DNA of 64,000 nucleotides from Prevotella fusca JCM 17724 (GTDB taxonomy: Bacteria > Bacteroidota > Bacteroidia > Bacteroidales > Bacteroidaceae), in NCBI RefSeq assembly GCF_001262015.1, contig NZ_CP012074.1:392501-456500 (forward strand), read 5' to 3'. Positions 37,934-47,222 of the stretch are shown piece after piece. The notes under the pieces are model-generated. The model searched no databases, was not told the origin of the DNA, and saw only the letters and a list, made by a program, of their open reading frames with translations. A program made the translations under genes and the position numbers. The stretch's first letter is position 1, and each line of letters opens with the position of its first letter.

Positions 37934-39022
37934 TTAGAGCCTGTTCGTCTTGCTTATCAGCAGCGCATCAAGCATTGTCATGGCAGCCATAGCCTCAACG
38001 ATGGGTACAGCACGGGGCAGTACGCATGGGTCATGGCGACCATGCACGTCCATGGTGATGGGTTCTCCTTCCTTGTTTACTGTTTGCTGTTCCATGAGCA
38101 GTGTAGCAACCGGTTTGAAAGCTACACGGAAATAGATGTCTTCACCGTTGCTGATACCTCCTTGTATTCCACCGCTGTGGTTGCTCTGGGCTTTGGGCTT
38201 TGAACTTTGATTTGTGGTGTTGGCAGGCAGAAACACATCGTTCTGCTGGCTTCCCCTCCACGAAGAACCGGCAAAGCCTTCACCGTATTCAAAGCCCTTC
38301 ACGGCATTGATACTGAGCATGGCAGCACCTAATAGTGCATGGAGTTTTCCAAACTCCGGCTCACCTAATCCCACAGGACAACCTTTGATGACACAGGTGA
38401 CAACACCGCCGATGGTATCGCCTTCACGTTTTACCTGTTCTATGAGTGCTTCCATTTCCTTGGCTTTCTCTGGGTCTGGGCAGCGGACAGGGTTTGATTC
38501 GATGAGGTTGAAGTCGTAATTGTGGTAATTTCCATCAAGATGAATATCGCCTACCTGTGAGGTATAAGCTATGATGCTGATACCTTGCTGGTGCAATACA
38601 AGTTTTGCCAAGGCGCCAGCAACGACACGTGAAAGTGTGATGCGGGCTGATGAACGTCCGCCTCCACGATGGTCACGGATGCCATACTTGCTATAATAAG
38701 TATAATCGGCATGCGACGGACGGAAAAGGTCACGGATGCTATCGTAGTCCTTTGAATGTTGATTGGTATTGCGTACAAGGAATCCGATAGGTGCACCCGT
38801 CGACTTTCCTTCAAACACACCGCTCAGCAGTTCCACCTGGTCTGCCTCCTTGCGGTCGGTTGTGATGTGGCTCTGTCCTGGTCGACGTCGTGCCAGTTCA
38901 TGCTGAATGAAGTCTGTGTCGATTGTTATGCCAGCCGGCATACCATCGACTACACCACCGACAGCAGCCCCGTGGCTTTCGCCGAAAGTGGTTAGTGTGA
39001 AGATTTTTCCAAATGTATTCAT
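37934..39022 (-). CDS. aroC: Chorismate synthase
   Basis: From ATG 39022 ([20 protein letters not shown]) the protein has 362 residues. Signatures are present in order: GESHG, the [16 protein letters not shown] region, [20 protein letters not shown], and [13 protein letters not shown] near the FMN site. It converts EPSP to chorismate, the last step of the shikimate pathway. The frame extends upstream by 30 codons but that part is not conserved-looking. A short insertion (about 290-300, [17 protein letters not shown]) is encoded by a low-complexity run of CAAAGCCCAAAG-type words, as if intergenic repeat DNA had slipped into the gene. Confidence 0.93.
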   Translation of the reverse strand: MNTFGKIFTLTTFGESHGAAVGGVVDGMPAGITIDTDFIQHELARRRPGQSHITTDRKEADQVELLSGVFEGKSTGAPIGFLVRNTNQHSKDYDSIRDLFRPSHADYTYYSKYGIRDHRGGGRSSARITLSRVVAGALAKLVLHQQGISIIAYTSQVGDIHLDGNYHNYDFNLIESNPVRCPDPEKAKEMEALIEQVKREGDTIGGVVTCVIKGCPVGLGEPEFGKLHALLGAAMLSINAVKGFEYGEGFAGSSWRGSQQNDVFLPANTTNQSSKPKAQSNHSGGIQGGISNGEDIYFRVAFKPVATLLMEQQTVNKEGEPITMDVHGRHDPCVLPRAVPIVEAMAAMTMLDALLISKTNRL

Positions 39023-39169
39023 AAGAGACTGGCTGTTATGGAAAGCCTTACCCAACTCCATGAAAGAAGGGATGTGGCTGGCGATGGCAGGGTATAGCCA
39101 ACCTTTCCCCATTGAATCTTTTTCCTTTATTTCCTTTCATTCAGTGACCATGCTGGACTTCAAAGGGGG

Positions 39170-39790
39170 TTAATGACACCCGCAGCAGCCCTCTTCGCCT
39201 TCTTCATGACCTCCGCAGCTGCAGTTGCCGTCACAGTTGCCACCGCCACCGCAATCGCCACCGCAGTCACCTCCACAGTTTCCGTTGCAATGATGCTGGT
39301 GCATCTGCTCAAAGAAGTTCTTTACTTCCTCTTCGCTTGCTTCACGGTTCTCAATGACATGACCACGGAACAGAAGGTCCTTGCCTGCAAGAGGGTGGTT
39401 GAGGTCAATGGTAACCTTGTCTTCAGACACTTCTAATACCTTACCCAGGAAACGCTGACCTTCCTCATTCTGCAAAGGTACGATAGCATCCTTGTATATA
39501 TTAGCCGAATCAAAGACTCCATCAGGTGAGAAAGTCTCCTTGCCGAGTGCCAGTACGCTCTTGACATCATACTCTCCATAAGCCTGTTCCTTGGTGAGTG
39601 AGAACTCGAAGTCATCATTCTTTTCATATTTCACAACCTCCTGTTCGAAGGCTGGCAGTGCCATCTCGCAGGCAGTATAGAACTGCATGGGAGTCTGCTC
39701 CTCGGTCTTTTCGATGAGTTGTTCTTCACCGTTTTCTGTACTGTATAATTCGTAACTGACTACGATGAGTCGATGCGTATTATTCTCCAT
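39170..39790 (-). CDS. slyD: SlyD-type FKBP peptidyl-prolyl isomerase with metal-binding tail
   Basis: This 206-residue protein begins MENNTHRLIVVSYELYSTEN. The FKBP fold is split by the insert-in-flap domain, with FSLTKEQAYGEYDVKSVLAL and VTIDLNHPLAGKDLLFRGHV marking the SlyD subgroup. The last 40 residues are a Cys/His/Gly/Asp-rich tail (repeats of NCGGDCGGDC type and a final EEGCCGCH) expected to bind nickel or zinc. SlyD acts as a cytoplasmic folding helper and metal chaperone. It lies in the same direction as aroC, 148 bases upstream of the aroC start. Confidence 0.9.
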   Translation of the reverse strand: MENNTHRLIVVSYELYSTENGEEQLIEKTEEQTPMQFYTACEMALPAFEQEVVKYEKNDDFEFSLTKEQAYGEYDVKSVLALGKETFSPDGVFDSANIYKDAIVPLQNEEGQRFLGKVLEVSEDKVTIDLNHPLAGKDLLFRGHVIENREASEEEVKNFFEQMHQHHCNGNCGGDCGGDCGGGGNCDGNCSCGGHEEGEEGCCGCH

Positions 39791-39827
39791 TGTTATTTTT
39801 TATATATAATAGTTGTTATATGTATCT

Positions 39828-39835
39828 GCAAAGGT
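39828..39835 (-). promoter_or_regulatory. -7 box of the SlyD-like gene
   Basis: TACCTTTG on the minus strand lies 38 bases before ATG 39790. Confidence 0.6.
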
Positions 39836-40037
39836 AATGATTTAAAACGGAATAAAATATGGTTAGTTACTGTTTTTTCTTTTTCATACTATTATTCTAT
39901 ATGTTTTATAAGGAACAGCAGGGTAGTAAGTGTGTGTTTGTTACTGATTTAAATCAAACGCATTGATGTGTGTCAAAAATACATGCAAAAAAAGAACGAA
40001 GTGTGACAGATAGCCATTCTGTATGTGGATAATTTTG

Positions 40038-40045
40038 TAACTTTG
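40038..40045 (+). promoter_or_regulatory. -7 box of the small secreted-protein gene
   Basis: TAACTTTG gives a leader of about 65 bases before ATG 40116. A purine-rich GAAAGGA precedes the start codon. Confidence 0.6.
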
Positions 40046-40115
40046 CAACTGTAACAAGTAATTTAATTACAGAATATAAGATTTTAATGAGGATTTAAAT
40101 AATTTAGAAAGGATA

Positions 40116-40484
40116 ATGAATATGAAGAAGATTGTATTGACAGTGGTAGCAGTAATGAGTATGACAATGGCTTTTGCAGCTGGCGAGAACGATAACAACA
40201 ACACAACCACAAATGCATATAAGTTCAATGTAAGCACATACGCTTTGAGCCGTGCACTGAACCTCAACCGGGATCAGATTGACATGGTAGAAGACGTAAA
40301 CCGCACATTCGCTGCAGAGATGATGAATGCGTCAGTTGCCGACAGCTCTGAGCGTGAGGCAAAGGTAAACGAGGCTATCAAGAAGGATTTGTCTTACATG
40401 CGTTACATTCTGAACAACCGTCAGTACCGTGAGTATGTAAAGTTTCTCAATGTTACATTGAACAACCGCGGTTTGACTAAGTAA
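40116..40484 (+). CDS. Small secreted protein, unrecognised
   Basis: This 122-residue protein has a clear signal peptide (MNMKKIVLTVVAVMSMTMAF, cleavage after AFA). The mature part starts with an Asn/Thr-rich stretch (GENDNNNTTTN) and is then largely helical: LSRALNLNRDQIDMVEDVNR and the terminal YILNNRQYREYVKFLNVTLN. Small exported helical proteins of this look are common in Prevotella and Bacteroides, but no function is known to me. The strong promoter and clear ribosome site suggest good expression. Confidence 0.7.
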   Translation: MNMKKIVLTVVAVMSMTMAFAAGENDNNNTTTNAYKFNVSTYALSRALNLNRDQIDMVEDVNRTFAAEMMNASVADSSEREAKVNEAIKKDLSYMRYILNNRQYREYVKFLNVTLNNRGLTK

Positions 40485-40789
40485 ACAAACAATCCCACCC
40501 TCTTTGTGAGAGGACGGTTTCATACGGAATAAGTGAAAGGCTATGGGTCAGGAAACTGATCTGTAGTCTTTTTATTTTACGGCAGGTTCTTGGATTTCCA
40601 TGTAGGAATCTTCGCTTTATGGATGCCGTTAGCATCTTGTGTTTTCTTGTATTCTCATTCAATCACATACGCAGCTTTGCCCTTTCATGAAGAACGGCGG
40701 GACAGTCCGTCTGTCGGGCAAAAGCCAATCAACTTTTCGGAACCAACCTTCAGACTTTCGTCTGTTGTCGGCTAATCGTATGTAAATAT

Positions 40790-41080
40790 GTTCTGCTTTC
40801 TTAGGGTATTACATCTCTTTCCTGACAACAAGTTGAGTCCACATCGGCAATATATTGCATCGTGTTTAGCGCTCAACACCATTGGTGTTTACCAGCAACA
40901 CGCCATGTGACTGGCAACAACACATCAGTTGAAAACGGCAAGAAGGGTTCATCATTGTCATTATATAGTAAGATACTGAAGACTACCTTATGCGTACTAT
41001 GTTTATCGGACGGCATTATTTTCATATCCCATTATCAGACAATGACAAAAGTCTTTGTGATGTTATGATTTCAATACACT
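40790..41080 (+). repeat. Dispersed intergenic repeat, copy c (core 40875-40889)
   Basis: The core AACACCATTGGTGTT is a near-perfect dyad. The flanks (CTGACAACAAGTTG, GGCAACAACACATCAG, TTATGATTTCAATAC) match copy a at 5312-5715. The frame MFSAQHHWCLPATRHVTGNN parallels the copy a frame. The preceding stretch 40485-40789 holds no gene that I can support. Confidence 0.65.
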
Positions 41081-41085
41081 CTGAT

Positions 41086-42171
41086 TCAATGGTTCTTCTT
41101 ATAGCTCAGCACAGCCCATCCGCCCATGAAGAGTCCTATTCCCAAAAGGGCAAGAATCTGATGCTGGATGCTGCTGAAACTGCCACCGCGGATGAAGACC
41201 GTGCGCATGGCTTCGATGAAGTAGCTTACGGGGTTAATATACGTGGTGAGATAGGCAGCGGACGGCATGGAACGTGTCGGAGTGAAAAGACCAGAAAGCA
41301 AGAGGAGTATCACGACGAAGAACCACATCACGAAGATGGCTTGCTGCATGGTGTCGGAGTAATTGGATATTATCAGTCCGAATGACGAGAAGAACAATGC
41401 AAGCAGCATGGCGAGGAGATAGATGAGTGCGATGTTTCCCACGGGCGTTATGCCATATACAATCCAGGCCAGCAGGAGGCAGACGGTAATGGTGAAGAAG
41501 GCGATAATCCAGTAAGGAACAAGCTTGGCAAGGATAAACGTCCACCTGTTTACCGGAGTGACGTTTATCTGTTCTATCGTCCCGGCTTCTTTCTCGCTCA
41601 CAATGTTAAGCGTTGGTAGGAATCCCGTCATCAGCATCATCACGATGGCAAAGAGTGCCGGAATCATGAAGAGCTTGAAGTTAAGATGCTTGTTGTAGAG
41701 GAATAACGTTGACACCTTCGACTGCACAGCAGCTGCGGAAGGCACAGCATTGGCTGTAACAATCTGGCTGAGATAGACCGAACCTATCGAGCCTTTCGTC
41801 CCATTGACGGCATTGGCTGCGATGAGTACCTGCGGCATGTGTCCCAATGTGAGGTCACGGCTGTAATGCTGTGGTATGATCACGGCAATGTCAGCCTCGG
41901 AATGTTCTATGTTGTTGAGTGCTGCCACATAGGTAGGTTGCTGTCCATGAAAGATGAAGTATCTGTTGGCTTCAATCTCATGTACCAGCCGTTGTGATTG
42001 TGTGGACCGGTCGTTGTCAACAACGTCCACGACAATGTTCTTTACCTCCATGTTCATTACCCAAGGCATGGCACACATGATTATAATCGGGAAGACAACG
42101 ATGAGCCTTGAAAGAAACGAGTTACGGCGAATCTGTGTGAACTCCTTCCGTAAAAGATATTTCAGTGTCAT
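41086..42171 (-). CDS. ABC-2 type transporter permease (YbhR-like)
   Basis: This 361-residue membrane protein has one N-terminal helix (LSRLIVVFPIIIMCAMPWVM), a large periplasmic domain (about 45-170), and five C-terminal helices including FMIPALFAIVMMLMTGFLPT and QAIFVMWFFVVILLLLSGLF. NIVSEKEAGTIEQINVTPVN is the ABC-2 signature loop. It is the last of five genes encoding a tripartite export system and pairs with the second permease directly upstream. Confidence 0.9.
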   Translation of the reverse strand: MTLKYLLRKEFTQIRRNSFLSRLIVVFPIIIMCAMPWVMNMEVKNIVVDVVDNDRSTQSQRLVHEIEANRYFIFHGQQPTYVAALNNIEHSEADIAVIIPQHYSRDLTLGHMPQVLIAANAVNGTKGSIGSVYLSQIVTANAVPSAAAVQSKVSTLFLYNKHLNFKLFMIPALFAIVMMLMTGFLPTLNIVSEKEAGTIEQINVTPVNRWTFILAKLVPYWIIAFFTITVCLLLAWIVYGITPVGNIALIYLLAMLLALFFSSFGLIISNYSDTMQQAIFVMWFFVVILLLLSGLFTPTRSMPSAAYLTTYINPVSYFIEAMRTVFIRGGSFSSIQHQILALLGIGLFMGGWAVLSYKKNH

Positions 42172-42177
42172 AGACTT

Positions 42178-43257
42178 CTATTCTAATCGTTTATTGAACT
42201 TTACGAGCGAGAGAGTAAGTAATCCGACAAGCATACCTATAAGAATCGTCATCTCACGGTACACCTGTTCAATGCCAACGCCCATGATCATCAGTTTACG
42301 CATGGCGCAGGTATAGTAGCGTGTCGGGATAATTGCCGATACATACTGTAATATGCGGGGCATTGACTCAATCGGGAATATCATGCCCGAAAGCATCACG
42401 GTAGGCATCAGCAACACCATGGCTGAGAGCAGCAATGCGACAAGCTGGGTCTTTGCAACATTGGAAACAAACAGCCCTAATGAGAGGGACAGGAGTATGT
42501 ATATGGTGGAAATAACGAATATCCAGAACAGGGAACCTTGTACCGGCACCTCCAGTACGAAGGCTGCCATGAGGAGTATTACTATCAGGATGACGAAGGC
42601 AAGCACCAGGTAGGGTATAACCTTTGCGATAATGATCATCAGGGGGTGTACAGGCGATACAAGAAGCACCTCCATGGTACCTTTTTCCTTTTCCCGGACA
42701 ATGGAGATGGAGGTCATCATGGCGCAGACCAATATCAGCAATGTTCCCATAATGGCAGGGACGAAGTTATAAGCCGACTTCATCTGTGGATTATACAGTA
42801 ACTTGGTATTTACGATACTGCTATCCGTGTTCATGATGACTGCACTTGCATAGTTCGACCACTGCTGTGCCATGTTGGGGTCGGCAGCATCTACAATGAA
42901 CTGAAGTCCTGTCCGCCTGCTTGCATAGTTCTGTGCAAAGACGACAGACATGTCTGCCTTCTGGTTGCGGATAATCTGTTCTGCCTCGGCAGGTGTTGAG
43001 ACAATATTTATGATTGTGAAATACTCTGATGCAGCCAGATGGTTGACAGCCTGCTGGGTGACGTGGTCAGCATTACTCATGACAATTACCGCACGCACAT
43101 TCTTCACGTCGGTTGTGATGGCAAATCCGAAGAGAAGCATCATGACGACTGGCATGCCGAAGAGTATCAGCATTGTACGCTTGTCACGGATAATGTGCTT
43201 AGCTTCCTTGATGACAAATGAAATAAACTGCTTCATTATATATTTTAATGTATTCAT
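42178..43257 (-). CDS. ABC-2 type transporter permease (YbhS-like)
   Basis: This 359-residue protein has the same layout as its neighbour: an N-terminal helix with RDKRTMLILFGMPVVMMLLF, a periplasmic domain, and a C-terminal helix bundle with SIVREKEKGTMEVLLVSPVH as the family loop. The start may be ATG 43257 or, seven codons in, ATG 43236 (MKQFISFVIKEAKHI). It lies 2 bases after the ATPase gene and 6 bases before the next permease, so translation is likely coupled. Confidence 0.9.
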   Translation of the reverse strand: MNTLKYIMKQFISFVIKEAKHIIRDKRTMLILFGMPVVMMLLFGFAITTDVKNVRAVIVMSNADHVTQQAVNHLAASEYFTIINIVSTPAEAEQIIRNQKADMSVVFAQNYASRRTGLQFIVDAADPNMAQQWSNYASAVIMNTDSSIVNTKLLYNPQMKSAYNFVPAIMGTLLILVCAMMTSISIVREKEKGTMEVLLVSPVHPLMIIIAKVIPYLVLAFVILIVILLMAAFVLEVPVQGSLFWIFVISTIYILLSLSLGLFVSNVAKTQLVALLLSAMVLLMPTVMLSGMIFPIESMPRILQYVSAIIPTRYYTCAMRKLMIMGVGIEQVYREMTILIGMLVGLLTLSLVKFNKRLE

Positions 43258-43259
43258 TC

Positions 43260-44732
43260 TTAATCCGAAGTTCTTGTAGCTTGTCGTGCCAGATACGTAA
43301 AGACATGCTCCATGTCGGGCTGTTTGAGTTCCCGTTTCAGCTCATCGGGTGTGCCTAAAGCCTTGATCTTGCCATCCACCATGATAGAGATGCGATCGCA
43401 GTATTCGGCTTCGTCCATATAATGGGTGGTCACGAAGACTGTTATTCCCCGTTCTGCAGCGTTGTAAATCAGTTCCCAGAACTGACGGCGTGTAGCAGGG
43501 TCTACGCCGCTCGTAGGTTCATCGAGGAATACGATTCCCGGTTCATGGAAGATGCTGACAGAGAAAGCCAGCTTCTGTTTCCAGCCCAATGGCAGGCTGG
43601 CAACCAAGGTGTTGCGGTGTTCGGAGAAGTCCAGCCGTTGGAGAAGTTCATCGGTCTTACGCTGTATCTCGTCATCATTCATGCCGTAGATGCCGGCAAA
43701 GAGGCTGATGTTCTCTGCGACGGTAAGGTCTTCATAGAGTGAGAACTTCTGGCTCATGTAGCCAATATGCTTCTTGACCTGCTCATACTCGGTGCGTATG
43801 TCAAAGCCTACGACCTTTCCAGTCCCACTTGTGGGTTGATTCAAGCCTGTAAGCATGTGCATGGCAGTGGTCTTTCCAGCTCCGTTGGCCCCAAGGAAAC
43901 CGAAGATTTCTCCCTTCTTGACGGTAAAGGAGATGTCGTCTACTGCGTGGAATGTTCCAAATGCCTTGACAAGATGTTCTACTTCGATGACATTCTCAGT
44001 CTCATTGCCTGTCTCGTTGTTTCCCTTGTGTTCAATACCGGGTGGATTGAATATGTCCCTGAACTTATGGAGTATTTTGTCAGGAGTACCAATGCCCTTG
44101 ATACATCCTTCTGACAGGAAGGCTACGCGCTCACAGCTCCTCACCTCATCAAGGTAAGGAGTGGATGTAACGATAGTTGTCTCACTTTCTTTCAGTTGGG
44201 AAAGTATCTCCCAGAACTCCTTACGGCTGACAGGATCAACACCTGTTGTCGGTTCGTCAAGGAAGAGAACACTTGGTTGGTGAACCAATGCACAGCAGAG
44301 AGCAAGTTTCTGTTTCATTCCACCTGAGAGAGCCCCAGCCTTACGGTTATTGAATGGTTCAATCTGTGAATAGATGGCTTTGATGGAATCGTAGTTCTCT
44401 TCTACGGTTGTACCGAATAGCGTTGCAAAGAATTGTAGATTCTCTTCTACCGTTAGGTCTTGATAGAGTGAAAACTTGCCGGGCATATATCCAACTCTTT
44501 TCCGTATCTCATTCATCTGCTTTACCACATCATAACCATCTACGGTGGCTGTACCTTCATCGGGAAGAAGTAACGAGCAGAGAATGCGGTACATAGAAGT
44601 CTTGCCTGCACCGTCAGGTCCTATAATACCAAAGACTTCGCCTTTTCTTACAGAAAAGCTGACATCATGCAGTGCCTGTACTTTGCCGTAATGCTTGGAT
44701 ATGTTATCTACCTCGATTGCATTCATCATCAT
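43260..44732 (-). CDS. ABC transporter ATPase with two fused nucleotide-binding domains (YbhF-like)
   Basis: This 490-residue protein contains two complete ATPase halves. The first has Walker A GPDGAGKT (38-45), signature LSGGMKQK and Walker B SVLFLDEPTTGVDP. The second has GANGAGKTT, a degenerate signature LPLGWKQK, and IVFLDEPTSGVDP. The GPDGAGKT and LPLGWKQ variants match the YbhF type that powers YbhSR. It drives export through the two permeases. Its start overlaps the end of the membrane-fusion gene by 4 bases. Confidence 0.93.
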   Translation of the reverse strand: MMMNAIEVDNISKHYGKVQALHDVSFSVRKGEVFGIIGPDGAGKTSMYRILCSLLLPDEGTATVDGYDVVKQMNEIRKRVGYMPGKFSLYQDLTVEENLQFFATLFGTTVEENYDSIKAIYSQIEPFNNRKAGALSGGMKQKLALCCALVHQPSVLFLDEPTTGVDPVSRKEFWEILSQLKESETTIVTSTPYLDEVRSCERVAFLSEGCIKGIGTPDKILHKFRDIFNPPGIEHKGNNETGNETENVIEVEHLVKAFGTFHAVDDISFTVKKGEIFGFLGANGAGKTTAMHMLTGLNQPTSGTGKVVGFDIRTEYEQVKKHIGYMSQKFSLYEDLTVAENISLFAGIYGMNDDEIQRKTDELLQRLDFSEHRNTLVASLPLGWKQKLAFSVSIFHEPGIVFLDEPTSGVDPATRRQFWELIYNAAERGITVFVTTHYMDEAEYCDRISIMVDGKIKALGTPDELKRELKQPDMEHVFTYLARQATRTSD

Positions 44733-45751
44733 AAACTGAATTTCACTTCACCATACATCCCTATCTTTACATAGCCGTCATTCTGGAATTGTACCTTGAC
44801 AGCATAGACCAAATCGGCACGTTCGTCATCCGTGAGAATTGTCTTAGGCGTGAACTCCGAACGACTTGAAATCCATGTAACAACGCCTTCGTAGATTTTC
44901 TTCTGCCCATCGCCATAGTCAGCCATGACCTTTACTTTCTGACCAAGTCTGACACTCTTCAGCTGGCTGGAGGTAATGTAGGCACGGATAAACATCTTCT
45001 TCGTGTCTGCCACCTTGAAGAGTGGCTTCCCTACAGACACGAATTCCCCCTGTTCAGCATACTTCTCCAGGACTGTTCCAGTGATAGGACTTTTCACAAA
45101 GGTATGGGTTATCTGGTCATTAAGTTGTGCCTGTTGGGCATGTAGTCCAGCCTGTTGTGCTTTGACTCCAGCCTGTTGTGCAGCGATACCGTCAATCTGT
45201 GCGGCAATGCCTTTGTTCTGTTCGGCTAATGAAGCATTCTGACTGGCTATCTGTTCTTCTGTGGCAGCGAGTTGTTTCTGCAATACCAGTATCTGATAAT
45301 CTATGTCATCAACCTGTTTCCGTGCAACAGCTCCGTCCTGTAGCAGCTCGGCGAAACGCTGGCGTTCATGTTTTTGATTGGCAATCTGTTGACGTATGGA
45401 TGCCAGTTGCTTCTCCAAATCCAGCTGTTTGCTTGCTGTTGCCCGTCTGTTGGCAGCCAGTTGTCGTTTATTTGCTTCCAGTTGTCCATGGGTAGCAGTC
45501 AGTTGGTCATTGTTCGTAGCCAGTTGGTCACGCTTCAATGTTAGCTGTCGGGAATCAATCTGCCCAACTGTCAGTCCACCATTGAGCAGCTGTCCTTCGG
45601 CAACATCAAAGTTTATCAGTTGCCCGGAGGACTCAGCAGACACGGTGACTTCCGTGGCTTCAAACGTTCCCGTAGCATCATAATCTTTTTTGTTTTCTCC
45701 ACAGGATGCCATCATAAAGGCAAGACAGGCTAATAAAAGTATTTTCTTCAT
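44729..45751 (-). CDS. HlyD-family membrane fusion lipoprotein of the efflux system
   Basis: This 340-residue protein has a lipobox MASC (C17). After the beta-barrel start (EVTVSAESSGQLINFDVAEG), a long coiled-coil hairpin (about 65-190) consists of near-repeats such as QLATNNDQL, QLEANKRQL, QLAANRR and repeated AQQAGVKAQQAG. It returns to the barrel with ITGTVLEKYAEQGEFVSVGK. It bridges the inner-membrane ABC pump and the TolC-type channel. The repetitive coding sequence may be prone to length variation. Confidence 0.92.
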   Translation of the reverse strand: MKKILLLACLAFMMASCGENKKDYDATGTFEATEVTVSAESSGQLINFDVAEGQLLNGGLTVGQIDSRQLTLKRDQLATNNDQLTATHGQLEANKRQLAANRRATASKQLDLEKQLASIRQQIANQKHERQRFAELLQDGAVARKQVDDIDYQILVLQKQLAATEEQIASQNASLAEQNKGIAAQIDGIAAQQAGVKAQQAGLHAQQAQLNDQITHTFVKSPITGTVLEKYAEQGEFVSVGKPLFKVADTKKMFIRAYITSSQLKSVRLGQKVKVMADYGDGQKKIYEGVVTWISSRSEFTPKTILTDDERADLVYAVKVQFQNDGYVKIGMYGEVKFSL

Positions 45752-45765
45752 ATTTGTCAGTTGTT

Positions 45766-47037
45766 TTATTCATTATTGGTATATTGCAGGTTATACATTT
45801 CCTTGAGCATATCAATCTCGTGGATAGCCTGTTGCGCCTTGGCTGCATTCTCATTGTTGATTTCCCGAAGCAGACTGTTTGTATCAATGATACCATGGGT
45901 GAGCCTTGATTCCGCAGCCTTGCGTACATTGGTGCGCAGGACAATAATCTCGTTGTCAGTTTGCATCATGGTATGGTATCGGCTGATATTCTCTGTCTGT
46001 TGTATCTGTTCCATATTGTTGTTGAACAGGAACACCTCACGTGCATTCTCTATCATTTCACGCTGTAGTCGCAGCTTTGCCTTGTCGTTCTTACGGGTAT
46101 AGAGTGCTCCCACATTCCACGTTAACTTCACACCTACAACACCATTGAGGCTCCACTTGTGACTCAGCATGTCTTCAAACATGTTAAGTCCCGGATATCC
46201 ATAATAGCCTTGGGCAAAAACACCTAACTTAGGTCTCAACAGTGCATCCAGACCCTTTTCCCGTGTATCGGCAAGTTGCAGTTGATTATCAAATAACCTG
46301 AGTTCCGGGCGATTGTTGGTTGAAGCAGCTGCTTTGATGATATCCGGCTTTCGGAGGTTGCTGACCTCAATACCACAAAAGACACTTAGCATCCGTTGTA
46401 GCATCAGCCGCTGTGCTTTCAGACTCGTATTCTGTTGTGCTGCGTAGAGCCGTTCAGCCTTGACATTCTCAAAGTCACTTGTGGCAGCCGTACCGCTCTT
46501 TACCATTGCCGACAGTTTCTTTTCACTCGACAACAGTAAAGCCACGACATCGTCGTTCAGCTTGATCTGTTCGTCAAGAAGCAAGAGAGAAAAGTACATC
46601 TCATTGACACGCTTGCGTACCTGGTACAGATTAGCTTCAGTTTGTGCCTCTTGCACCTTTCCCTCCTGTCGGGCTATCTTGTTCTGACTGCTGATGGCAC
46701 CACCGTCATAGAGGGTTTGGTGGAGGTCAACACCAACTTTATATTGATCCTTGGTCAGCCCTTTCATCTTGAGTCCCATCTGCTGATACATATTCTGCAT
46801 GCTTTCAGGCCACGCTACAACATCACTTTGATAAGTTGCCAGTGCTGAAGCTGTAACCTGTGGCAGCCATCCTTTCTGAATATTCCTGACCGTCAGATGA
46901 GTTGTCTGTGCGATTAAATCATACTGTTTGATAATGGGATAGTTCTTCTTGGCAGCCGACTGACATTCTTCCAGCGTCTGTGCCTGGATGACAGTAGCAA
47001 ATGCTATTAACGAGAACAGTATTATTTTCTTCTTCAT
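45766..47037 (-). CDS. TolC-family outer-membrane efflux channel
   Basis: This 423-residue protein has a signal peptide ending IQAQ. The family repeat appears twice: TLEECQSAAKKNYPIIKQYD at the N-terminus and LEANLYQVRKRVNEMYFSLL-like helices, with GVVGVKLTWNVGALYTRKND marking the second strand pair. It forms the outer channel for the ABC pump. It is the first gene of the operon; the fusion-protein gene follows after 14 bases. The exported compound is not indicated by sequence; drugs or toxic metabolites are typical. Confidence 0.9.
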   Translation of the reverse strand: MKKKIILFSLIAFATVIQAQTLEECQSAAKKNYPIIKQYDLIAQTTHLTVRNIQKGWLPQVTASALATYQSDVVAWPESMQNMYQQMGLKMKGLTKDQYKVGVDLHQTLYDGGAISSQNKIARQEGKVQEAQTEANLYQVRKRVNEMYFSLLLLDEQIKLNDDVVALLLSSEKKLSAMVKSGTAATSDFENVKAERLYAAQQNTSLKAQRLMLQRMLSVFCGIEVSNLRKPDIIKAAASTNNRPELRLFDNQLQLADTREKGLDALLRPKLGVFAQGYYGYPGLNMFEDMLSHKWSLNGVVGVKLTWNVGALYTRKNDKAKLRLQREMIENAREVFLFNNNMEQIQQTENISRYHTMMQTDNEIIVLRTNVRKAAESRLTHGIIDTNSLLREINNENAAKAQQAIHEIDMLKEMYNLQYTNNE

Positions 47038-47080
47038 ATTCTTTTTATCGTTTGATAATCAGTTGTTTCCTCTTACATGG

Positions 47081-47088
47081 CAAAGATA
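47081..47088 (-). promoter_or_regulatory. -7 box of the efflux operon
   Basis: TATCTTTG on the minus strand lies 44 bases before ATG 47037. The space to the divergent regulator promoter (about 100 bases) is a natural binding region for that regulator. Confidence 0.6.
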
Positions 47089-47186
47089 GGTCTTTTGTCG
47101 CACTATGTGGTTGTCAGATGCACAGAAATTATTGCTTTGTTGTATGATTCGTATGTTTTAATGCTCTGTATTAGGAAAAATAATGT

Positions 47187-47194
47187 TAGATTTG
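47187..47194 (+). promoter_or_regulatory. -7 box of the AraC-type regulator gene
   Basis: TAGATTTG lies 29 bases before ATG 47223. Confidence 0.55.
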
Positions 47195-47222
47195 CAATTA
47201 AATCATACAATAAGGCAATACT

